Below, piece by piece: positions 1 through 5,469 of a stretch of DNA of 9,484 bases. The position numbers and the translations under genes were made by a program. Below the pieces are notes generated by a model. It had not been told where the DNA came from and made no database searches. It saw nothing but the letters and a program-made list of their open reading frames with translations. Within the stretch, counting starts at the first letter, position 1, and the number at the start of each line of letters is the position of its first letter. The DNA is from Thiomonas sp. (GTDB lineage: Bacteria; Pseudomonadota; Gammaproteobacteria; Burkholderiales; Burkholderiaceae_C): assembly GCA_028706735.1 (NCBI GenBank), contig JAQTVS010000089.1, positions 1 to 9,484 on the forward strand. Reading direction: 5' to 3'.

Positions 1-769
1 CGGCCGCATTCGAACCGATGAAAAACGCCACCTTGGAGTTGGCCAGATCGTTGTACGAATTGGTCATGGCGCCGTAGCCCCAGGTGTTGGCGACACCGGC
101 GACCGTGGTGGAATGGCAGATGCGCGCTTGGTGATCGCAGTTGTTCGTGCCCCAGAAGGAGACCCACTTGCGCAGCAGATAGGCTTGCTCGTTGCTGTGC
201 TTGCTCGAACCGACGACAAACAGCGCGTCCGGACCGCTTTCCTTGCGAATCTCCAGCAGGCGGTCGGTGATTTCCTGCAAGGCCTGATCCCAGGAGATGC
301 GCCGATACTTGCCATCTACCAGTTTCATCGGATAGCGCAGACGGTGATCGCCGCGGCCATGATCGCGCAGCGCGGCGCCTTTGGCGCAGTGCGCGCCCAG
401 GTTGAGCGGCGATTCGAACACCGGGTTCTGCCGCACCCACACACCGTTTTCCACCATGGCGTCCGAGGCGCAACCGACCGAACAGTGCGTGCAGACCGTG
501 CGCCGGGTCACGACATTCTTGCTCCCGGCCGAACCAGGCGCCGGCGTATCCGCCGCGTCGGCCTTCTTCACCAAATGCAGTTGTGAGCCGATCAAACCCG
601 CTCCGAGCCCCAGCCCCACCCCAATGCCGGAACGCCGCAGAAATGCTCGGCGGTCGATGGTCGGCAAGGCCCGGCTCAGGCTGCGCTTGATCTGATCGAC
701 CCAGATGGTCGAAGTGTCCGGGGAGCTGCTTTGGGTGTCCTTGACTTCGGAACGACGAGTTAACAGCAT
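1..769 (-). CDS. Formate dehydrogenase alpha (catalytic) subunit, Tat-exported, 3' part outside window
   Basis: N-terminal 256 residues of a molybdopterin oxidoreductase that oxidises formate to CO2; the frame is open to the window start, so the C-terminal bulk is missing. A twin-arginine signal (RRAFLRR, R40-R41) followed by a Gly/Leu-rich stretch points to folded export to the periplasmic face. The 4Fe-4S motif is C93-x2-C96-x3-C100-x27-C128, with the conserved lysine K130 after the last cysteine. The motif DHQARICHSTTV aligns with the FdnG/FdhA active site: C218 sits where selenocysteine occurs in selenoenzymes, and H219 follows it. This makes it a Cys-type formate dehydrogenase. The start is supported by GGAG (776-779 on the minus strand) about 7 nt before the ATG. 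It lies 115 nt downstream of the small Tat protein gene, probably in the same operon. By family knowledge, an Fe-S beta subunit and a membrane cytochrome or NAD-linked partners should follow outside the window. Related nitrate reductases are unlikely because of the Q-A-R-x-C-H motif. Confidence 0.93.
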   Translation of the reverse strand, partial: MLLTRRSEVKDTQSSSPDTSTIWVDQIKRSLSRALPTIDRRAFLRRSGIGVGLGLGAGLIGSQLHLVKKADAADTPAPGSAGSKNVVTRRTVCTHCSVGCASDAMVENGVWVRQNPVFESPLNLGAHCAKGAALRDHGRGDHRLRYPMKLVDGKYRRISWDQALQEITDRLLEIRKESGPDALFVVGSSKHSNEQAYLLRKWVSFWGTNNCDHQARICHSTTVAGVANTWGYGAMTNSYNDLANSKVAFFIGSNAA

Positions 770-803
770 GTCTTCACTCCAGTGTGATGCGTGGGAGCAG
801 GCG

Positions 804-852
804 GCGCGGCGGGCAAAACCCTGGTTTCACAGGCATGAGGGTTGCGCCGCGC
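804..852 (-). other. Long hairpin in the gap between the small Tat gene and formate dehydrogenase gene
   Basis: An outer 8-bp perfect stem (804-811, gcgcggcg, with 845-852, cgccgcgc) is continued by an inner 6-bp stem (817-822 aaccct with 838-843 agggtt). A small asymmetric internal loop separates the stems, and a 15-nt loop closes them. On the minus-strand transcript it lies between the small gene and the ribosome binding site of the alpha subunit gene. No T-run follows, so it is not a standard intrinsic terminator. A role in mRNA processing, stability or translation control is inferred. Confidence 0.5.
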
Positions 853-876
853 GGCAGATCGTATGGGTCGCAATGG

Positions 877-895
877 CCCGGCATTCAAAGCCGGG
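877..895 (-). other. GC-rich hairpin over the stop codon of the small Tat gene
   Basis: A perfect 6-bp inverted repeat cccggc / gccggg with a 7-nt spacer. The TGA stop codon (885-887, minus strand) sits in the loop. It lacks a following T-run. Together with the larger hairpin at 804-852 it makes the intercistronic leader strongly structured. It could be a 3'-end stabiliser for the small gene's message. Confidence 0.35.
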
Positions 896-1130
896 TGGTG
901 CGGTAATAGGCGCGAATGTGCTCGGTCAGGCGATAGCCCGCCTGCTGCGTGGCATCGACCGGGGGCTCTGCCGCTGCCTTGGTCAGAACAGGTTGCGCCA
1001 TGGCATCCGCCCTTGCAACGGTTGCGCCAAAAACCGCCGCAGCCACGCCACTCATTCCCTGCAGCAGCGAACGACGATTGATCGCAGTTGCCGTGTTGAC
1101 GTCGCCCGGGGGCATTCGTTTTGCAGTCAT
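885..1130 (-). CDS. Small Tat-signal protein of the formate dehydrogenase region
   Basis: 81-residue protein matching what is known of the 'formate dehydrogenase region TAT target' family: short proteins encoded next to formate dehydrogenase genes. Visible parts are a polar N-terminus, a twin-arginine motif NRRSLLQG (R19-R20), a short Ala/Gly-rich hydrophobic stretch (about 26-41), and a C-terminal block YRLTEHIRAYYRTTRL typical of the family. There are no cysteines and no cofactor motif. It is the first gene of the leftward unit and precedes the formate dehydrogenase alpha gene by 115 nt. The start is supported by AAGGAG just upstream of the ATG. The biochemical role is unknown. An accessory, assembly or small-subunit role for the exported dehydrogenase is an inference from the neighbourhood. 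The stop codon lies inside a GC-rich hairpin (877-895). Confidence 0.85.
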   Translation of the reverse strand: MTAKRMPPGDVNTATAINRRSLLQGMSGVAAAVFGATVARADAMAQPVLTKAAAEPPVDATQQAGYRLTEHIRAYYRTTRL

Positions 1131-1186
1131 TCGAGTCTCCTTGCGACAGGCCGCAGTGTGTGGCGCTGGGCGATTGATTTTTTCAT

Positions 1187-1215
1187 ACTGTAGTCCAACG
1201 ATTGCATCGATTCAA
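1187..1215 (-). promoter_or_regulatory. Candidate sigma-70-type promoter for the formate dehydrogenase unit
   Basis: Read leftward, TTGAAT (1210-1215) and TACAGT (1187-1192) are separated by exactly 17 nt. Each hexamer matches its consensus at 4 of 6 positions. Transcription would start near 1180, giving a leader of about 50 nt. The -35 element lies inside the dyad at 1201-1220, which would suit regulation by an overlapping DNA-binding protein. This is a pattern match only. Confidence 0.35.
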
Positions 1216-1220
1216 TGCAA
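1201..1220. promoter_or_regulatory. Overlapping dyad symmetries, candidate operator
   Basis: Two symmetries overlap. TTGCAT (1202-1207) and ATGCAA (1215-1220) are perfect 6-bp arms with a 7-nt spacer. The 16-bp segment 1201-1216 is itself palindromic at 14 of 16 positions around ATCGAT. Further ATGCA or GCAT words follow at about 1226-1254. The site lies between the two divergent transcription units, overlapping the proposed leftward -35 box and about 60 bp upstream of the proposed rightward promoter. The binding protein is unknown. Confidence 0.4.
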
Positions 1221-1264
1221 ATTGCCATGCATTCACACATCCAAATGCACGCATAAACAATTGC

Positions 1265-1293
1265 TTGCACTCTGCTTCTCCGCAGCCTAATAT
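1265..1293 (+). promoter_or_regulatory. Candidate sigma-70-type promoter for the cytochrome b / Fe-S protein operon
   Basis: TTGCAC (1265-1270) and TAATAT (1288-1293) are separated by 17 nt and lie about 30 nt upstream of the ATG at 1323. The -35 box is weak (3 of 6 to consensus) and the -10 box moderate (4 of 6). The local AT-rich composition contrasts with the GC-rich surroundings, as expected of a promoter. Confidence 0.35.
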
Positions 1294-1322
1294 CAAATTC
1301 CTTATAAAGCAAAGGGATTTTC

Positions 1323-2000
1323 ATGGACTTCCTGATCCTGGCGCGTGGCCCGTTACTTGCCGGCAGCGTGCTGATTTTCGTGCTTGGCATGCTGTGGCGT
1401 GCAGCGGGGCTTGTTCGCCGCCCAACCAAGCTGGCCACATCGACCCCGCGGCGCGTCCATGTGCAAGGCGCGATCTGGCTCACAGTCCTGCGGCATATGC
1501 TGCCGCGCGCTGGCACTCGTCCAAACCCGACACTTGCCACGCTCAACCCTTACTTCTATCACCTCGGCCTGGCCTTCATCGTGTTTGGCTACGCCCCACA
1601 TATCGCCTTTCTTCACCGGCATCTGGGGGTGTCCTGGCCTGCATTGCCGGACGCAGTGATGTATCTCGCCGCTGGCGTCACCATCATCTCCTTGCTCGTG
1701 GCGCTTGCCATGCGCCTGATGGACCCGACTCTGCGACGGATCTCCGGCGCAGATGACTACATCTCCTGGGGCTTGCTGTTTCTGGTGATTTTCACGGGCA
1801 TGGCCTTGATCGACCAGCCCTCCAGCGCCTATGCGGCGCAGGGATATTCCGCCGATCCAACCCGGCTGGCGATTCACCTCATGTCACTCGAACTGCTGCT
1901 GGTGTGGTTTCCCTTCGGCAAGCTGTTCCATACCGTCAGCTGGTTTTTTGGCCGCGCCCAGTACGGCGCATTCATGGCGCGCCGGGGAGTACGGGCATGA
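1323..2000 (+). CDS. NarI-type membrane cytochrome b subunit (DsrM/HmeC-like)
   Basis: 225-residue integral membrane protein with five predicted helices (about 4-25, 77-98, 111-131, 147-165, 183-203), the topology of the nitrate reductase gamma subunit family. Candidate haem-b ligands are H80 and H93 in helix 2 and H185 and H203 in helix 5. The 18-residue spacing of the last pair equals that of the NarI haem ligands H187/H205. The helix-2 pair is 13 apart, not 10 as in NarI. It should exchange electrons with the quinone pool. There is no NarG/H-like gene in the window. Instead the next gene, overlapping by ATGA, encodes an HdrD/DsrK-like protein, so this is best read as the membrane anchor of that module and not of a nitrate reductase. 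AAGGGA (1312-1317) precedes the ATG at 1323. Confidence 0.85.
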   Translation: MDFLILARGPLLAGSVLIFVLGMLWRAAGLVRRPTKLATSTPRRVHVQGAIWLTVLRHMLPRAGTRPNPTLATLNPYFYHLGLAFIVFGYAPHIAFLHRHLGVSWPALPDAVMYLAAGVTIISLLVALAMRLMDPTLRRISGADDYISWGLLFLVIFTGMALIDQPSSAYAAQGYSADPTRLAIHLMSLELLLVWFPFGKLFHTVSWFFGRAQYGAFMARRGVRA

Positions 2001-3349
2001 TGAATCGCGAGATGTATGCACAGTTCGGCAACGCCATCGCCCATCTGGCGGAGCAAGCGCCGAAGGTCGAGATGCCCGACGCGGAGCGTGTCAAACGTGC
2101 CAAGACGGTCATGCTGGAAAAAATGGATCGCAGCCTCGCGGTCGATCTGGATTCTTGCGTGCGATGCGGCTATTGCGCCGACGCCTGCCAGTTCAGCGTG
2201 CAAAACGATGACCCCGACCTCATTCCGACGCACAAGCTCGATCTGCTGCGGCGCGTCTGGCGACGCGAAGTCGCTCCCCTGTCCTGGCTGTGGAAACCGT
2301 TCACCCAAGATGTGAATGTTGATGATTTGCGGGAATGGCAGGCGCTGTGCTTCGACAGTTGCACCGAGTGCGGCCGTTGCAGCATGGTCTGTCCGATGGG
2401 CATCAACATCGCCCGCGGCGTGAACGTGATGCGCGAAGCGCTGGCCGCAGCAGGACTTGCACCAGACGAACTGCGCGCCGTGCAAAGCGAGCAAGACGCC
2501 CGCGGAACCGTGTTTGGCGCAGATGCCAGCCATCTTGCACAGGCCGTCGAAGTGGTGCGCAGCCGTGGAGTGACCGTGCATCTGGACAAACCCAAGGCCA
2601 AGGTGCTGATGCTGACGACGGTGCTCGACATCCTGTTGTTCCAGGACGCGCTCGAGGCGACGGCACGGGTGCTGAACGCCGCCGGGCTGGACTGGACGCT
2701 GCGCAGCAATGGTTATGAAGCCGCCAATTTCGGCCTGCTCTCTGGCGTGGAGGAGACGCAGAAAAAGGCGTCAGAAGCCGTGATCCGGCAAGCCATCGAG
2801 GTGGGCGCCGAGATGGTGATCGTGCCAGAGTGCGGCCATGCCTACCCTGCCCTGCGCTGGGAAGGCGCCGAGGTGCACGGCGGTCCGCTGCCTTTTCGCG
2901 TGCTGGCCATCTCCGAACTGATCGGGGAACTGGTGGAGCAAGGCAAGTTGCCGTTGCGCGGCGATGCGCACCAGACCCTGATGTTCCATGATGCCTGCAA
3001 ACTCGGCCGACACGGCGGCGTGTTCGAGCAGCCGCGGCTCGCTCTGCGGGCCACGGGAGCTGAGTTGTGCGAACCGCGGGATACCGAAGAAATGAACTGG
3101 TGCTGCGGCGGCGGTGCGGGCGGATTTTTGATCAACCGTGCGGCGCCCCTGCGTGCGCAAGCTTTCGCCATCAAGCGGGCGCAGGTGGACAACAGCGATG
3201 CACAGGCCATCGTCACCTCGTGCGGCAGTTGCCGGCTCAACTTCCTGGCCGGTGCGGAGCAAACCGAATGGGACAAGCCGGTGCTCAGCCTGGTTGAACT
3301 TATTGCACAGAACCTTGTGGATCATCCATCGCAGCAAACGGCATCCTGA
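1997..3349 (+). CDS. HdrD/DsrK-like iron-sulfur electron-transfer protein with CCG domain
   Basis: 450-residue (Fe-S) protein. Two 4Fe-4S ferredoxin motifs come first: C54-x2-C57-x2-C60-x3-C64 and C122-x2-C125-x2-C128-x3-C132-P. A cysteine-rich CCG domain follows: C334-x34-C369-C370-G, then C409-GS-C412. In HdrB/HdrD this layout binds the noncubane cluster that handles disulfides; GlcF and DsrK share it. An earlier CCG repeat seems decayed, with only C279 (VPECGHAYP) visible. No membrane helix or signal is seen, so it is probably on the cytoplasmic face of the cytochrome b encoded upstream. The start at 1997 overlaps the preceding stop (ATGA) and has GGGGAG 8-9 nt upstream; the frame stays open further upstream inside the cytochrome gene, but that has no separate start signal. 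The substrate is unknown. A quinone-linked disulfide/thiol or 2-hydroxyacid oxidoreductase partner role is inferred. The absence of a FAD subunit argues against glycolate oxidase. Confidence 0.85.
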   Translation: MMNREMYAQFGNAIAHLAEQAPKVEMPDAERVKRAKTVMLEKMDRSLAVDLDSCVRCGYCADACQFSVQNDDPDLIPTHKLDLLRRVWRREVAPLSWLWKPFTQDVNVDDLREWQALCFDSCTECGRCSMVCPMGINIARGVNVMREALAAAGLAPDELRAVQSEQDARGTVFGADASHLAQAVEVVRSRGVTVHLDKPKAKVLMLTTVLDILLFQDALEATARVLNAAGLDWTLRSNGYEAANFGLLSGVEETQKKASEAVIRQAIEVGAEMVIVPECGHAYPALRWEGAEVHGGPLPFRVLAISELIGELVEQGKLPLRGDAHQTLMFHDACKLGRHGGVFEQPRLALRATGAELCEPRDTEEMNWCCGGGAGGFLINRAAPLRAQAFAIKRAQVDNSDAQAIVTSCGSCRLNFLAGAEQTEWDKPVLSLVELIAQNLVDHPSQQTAS

Positions 3350-3381
3350 TCCGCACAGCTGCACCTCTGCGCCAAAAGAAA

Positions 3382-3410
3382 AAAGCCCGCGTGAGCGGGC
3401 TTTCCCATTG
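3382..3410. terminator. Bidirectional intrinsic terminator between converging genes
   Basis: A perfect 9-bp stem aaagcccgc / gcgggcttt (3382-3390 with 3395-3403) has a GTGA loop. Read leftward, the stem is followed by TTTTTTCTTTT (the A-rich run at 3375-3384), a strong terminator for the transporter gene ending at 3456. Read rightward, only a few T residues end the stem, so termination of the Fe-S protein message may be weaker. The gap 3350-3455 holds nothing else. Confidence 0.85.
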
Positions 3411-3455
3411 TGCGAGTCTGCCCGTGGCGCTGAAATGCCGCGGGGGATGTTCCGG

Positions 3456-5117
3456 TCAGTCTGCCGCGTAGATGTCGCGATCTTTGGTTTCAGGCAGGAA
3501 GAACAGGCCGATGACGAAGGTGCCCGCGGCAATGATGACGGGGTACCACAGGCCGTAATAGATGTTGCCGTTCTGCGCCACCAGAGCGAAGGCGATGGTG
3601 GGCAGCAGACCGCCGAACCAGCCATTGCCGATGTGATACGGCAGGCTCATGGAGGTGTAGCGGATGCGGGTCGGGAACAGTTCGACCAGCGCTGCGGCGA
3701 TCGGGCCGTAGACCATGGTGACGAAGATCACCAGCAGCGCCAGGATCGCGATCACCATCGGTGTGTTCATCTGCGCCGGGTCCGCCTTGGCCGGGTAGCC
3801 CGCAGCCTTGAGCGCGGCGCCGATGTCCTTCTTCAGCGCGGCCTCCTTGGCCTTGAATTCGTCCGGCGGAAGATCTTTGGCGCCCAGCACGGTGATGGTC
3901 TTGTCGCCAATCTGGATGACGGCAGGGCCGGCGCCAGACACGGTGTTGTAGTTGGCCGAGTTGGCCGCCAGCATCTGCTTGGCGATGTCGCAGGAGGATG
4001 TGAACTTCGCCGTGCCGGTTGGGTTGAACTGGAAGGTGCACTGCGATTGATCGACCGTGAGCGTGACCGGCGAGTTTTGCACCGCTTGATACAGCGCCGG
4101 GTTGGCGTAGTGGGTGAGCGCCTGGAACAGCGGGAAGTAGGTCAGCGCAGCAATCGCACAGCCAGCCAGGATGATGGGCTTGCGGCCGATCCTGTCGGAC
4201 AGCGCACCGAAGACGACGAAGAACGGCGTGCCGATCAGCAGCGCGGCGGCGATCAGCAGATTGGCCGTCACCGCATCAACCTTGAGCGTCTGCGTCAGGA
4301 AGAACAAGGCGTAGAACTGCCCCGTGTACCAGACCACAGCCTGCCCGGCGACCAAGCCCAGCAGGGCAAGGATGACGTACTTCAGATTGCCCCAGCGCGC
4401 AAACGCCTCGGTCAGCGGCGCCTTGGAGGCCTTGCCGTCCGCCTTCATTTTGACAAAGGCCGGAGACTCGTTGAGCTTGAGACGAATCCACACCGACACG
4501 CCCAGCAGCAGGATGGACACAAGGAAGGGCACACGCCAGCCCCAGTCGTTGAACACATCCTCGCCCAGCAGCGTGCGCGTGCCCAGAATCACCAGCAGCG
4601 ACAGGAACAGTCCCAGCGTGGCGGTGGTCTGAATCCACGAGGTGTAAGCGCCGCGCTTGCCCTGCGGCGCGTGCTCGGCCACATAGGTGGCCGCACCGCC
4701 GTATTCCCCGCCGAGCGCCAGGCCTTGCAGCAGACGCAAAGCGATGAGAATGACGGGTGCGGCCGCGCCAATGGCCGCATAGTTCGGCAGCACACCGACG
4801 ATGAACGTCGACAGGCCCATGATCAAAATCGTCACCAGGAAAGTGTACTTGCGGCCGATCATGTCGCCCAGCCGACCGAACAGCAGCGCACCGAAGGGGC
4901 GCACGATGAAGCCTGCGGCAAACGCCAGCAGAGCAAAGATGAACGCCGATCCTGCATCCAGTCCGGCGAAGAACTGTTTGGCGATGATGGCAGCCAGCGA
5001 TCCGTAGAGGTAGAAGTCGTACCACTCGAATACCGTGCCGAGGGAGGAGGCGAAAATCACCTTCTTCTCGCCCGCCGTCATGGGGCGCGCTTTTGCGCCC
5101 ATTGCAATGGAAGCCAT
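3456..5117 (-). CDS. MHS-family MFS proton symporter with large extracytoplasmic insertion
   Basis: 553-residue inner-membrane transporter of the metabolite:H+ symporter branch of the major facilitator superfamily. Hallmarks are FEWYDFYLYG in helix 1, motif A copies GRLGDMIGRK and GALSDRIGRK in the loops after helices 2 and 8, and RLLQGLALGGEYGGAA in helix 4. Family members usually have about 430-450 residues. This one has an extra segment at about residues 335-450 between helices 9 and 10, predicted outside the membrane, with two cysteines (C360, C376) that could form a disulfide and a Lys/Ala-rich helical part. The start at 5117 has AGGAGA about 8 nt upstream; an upstream in-frame ATG at 5189 would add a Pro/Arg-rich stretch without a ribosome binding site. 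The substrate is unknown; carboxylates, osmolytes or aromatic acids are typical for the family. It appears to be transcribed alone, with a terminator on each side. Confidence 0.9.
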   Translation of the reverse strand: MASIAMGAKARPMTAGEKKVIFASSLGTVFEWYDFYLYGSLAAIIAKQFFAGLDAGSAFIFALLAFAAGFIVRPFGALLFGRLGDMIGRKYTFLVTILIMGLSTFIVGVLPNYAAIGAAAPVILIALRLLQGLALGGEYGGAATYVAEHAPQGKRGAYTSWIQTTATLGLFLSLLVILGTRTLLGEDVFNDWGWRVPFLVSILLLGVSVWIRLKLNESPAFVKMKADGKASKAPLTEAFARWGNLKYVILALLGLVAGQAVVWYTGQFYALFFLTQTLKVDAVTANLLIAAALLIGTPFFVVFGALSDRIGRKPIILAGCAIAALTYFPLFQALTHYANPALYQAVQNSPVTLTVDQSQCTFQFNPTGTAKFTSSCDIAKQMLAANSANYNTVSGAGPAVIQIGDKTITVLGAKDLPPDEFKAKEAALKKDIGAALKAAGYPAKADPAQMNTPMVIAILALLVIFVTMVYGPIAAALVELFPTRIRYTSMSLPYHIGNGWFGGLLPTIAFALVAQNGNIYYGLWYPVIIAAGTFVIGLFFLPETKDRDIYAAD

Positions 5118-5425
5118 GCTCAAGTCTCCTGGATGTGGACGTGGGCGTGGCGTCGCTGCTGGGTCTGCCACCCGAGGCCCGCAACGCAACGCATCAACCC
5201 CGCGGCGCCAACGTGTTACAGCACGTCACGGGAATGACGGATTGTTTTCAGGCTAGCTGACCATGCGCTGACAGTCGTGCCGATGAAAATCTAGGGAAAG
5301 CACCAAGCTGCAGCGCAGCAATTTCACAGCAATGCATCTTCATGGGGAGTTCCGTCGAAGGTAATCGCTCGCTTCCGAACATTGTTGCGTTGCGACATTC
5401 CAGCACGCGCCATGGAGCATGGGCG
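5118..5425. other. Non-coding upstream region of the transporter gene
   Basis: About 310 bases without a convincing gene. Two inverted repeats of the same 5-6-5 geometry lie side by side: acgtg/cacgt (5211-5226) and cgtca/tgacg (5224-5239), about 95-120 bp before the transporter start. I could not find a leftward -35/-10 pair good enough to report. Confidence 0.5.
5211..5239. promoter_or_regulatory. Two tandem inverted repeats, candidate operator of the transporter gene
   Basis: ACGTG-N6-CACGT (5211-5226) and CGTCA-N6-TGACG (5224-5239) are both perfect 5-bp arms with 6-bp spacers. Their centres are 13 bp apart. Each half is short enough to arise by chance, but the identical geometry and position upstream of a solitary transporter gene suggest a regulator site. 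This is an inference only. Confidence 0.25.
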
Positions 5426-5453
5426 AAAAAAAACCGGCCGAAAGCCGGTTTTT
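5423..5453 (-). terminator. Intrinsic terminator of the rhodanese gene
   Basis: The stem AAAAACCGGC / GCCGGTTTTT (arms 5444-5453 and 5429-5438, read leftward) has a 5-nt loop and a run of eight T residues on the minus strand. It begins 16 nt after the rhodanese stop codon. The A/T pairs at the stem base make it partly usable in the other direction, but no gene points that way. Confidence 0.88.
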
Positions 5454-5469
5454 CTGAACCACAAACGAC

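Noticed and set aside
1904..1996. An earlier start for the HdrD-like protein inside the cytochrome b gene
   Set aside because: It would overlap the cytochrome gene by about 97 bases and add non-homologous residues. The ATGA overlap at 1997 with GGGGAG upstream is the normal coupled arrangement.
1323..2000. Cytochrome b as part of a respiratory nitrate reductase
   Set aside because: It is in the NarI family, but the coupled gene encodes an HdrD-like protein and no NarG, NarH or NarJ is present.
5118..5189. A 24-residue N-terminal extension of the transporter
   Set aside because: The added stretch is Pro/Arg-rich with no ribosome binding site, whereas the ATG at 5117 has AGGAGA at proper spacing.
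3138..5237. A 699-codon open frame on the plus strand across the transporter gene
   Set aside because: It is antisense to the MFS gene, rich in Arg/Gln/His/Gly with no recognisable domain, typical of a shadow frame in GC-rich DNA. The minus-strand product has clear MHS motifs, a ribosome binding site and a terminator.
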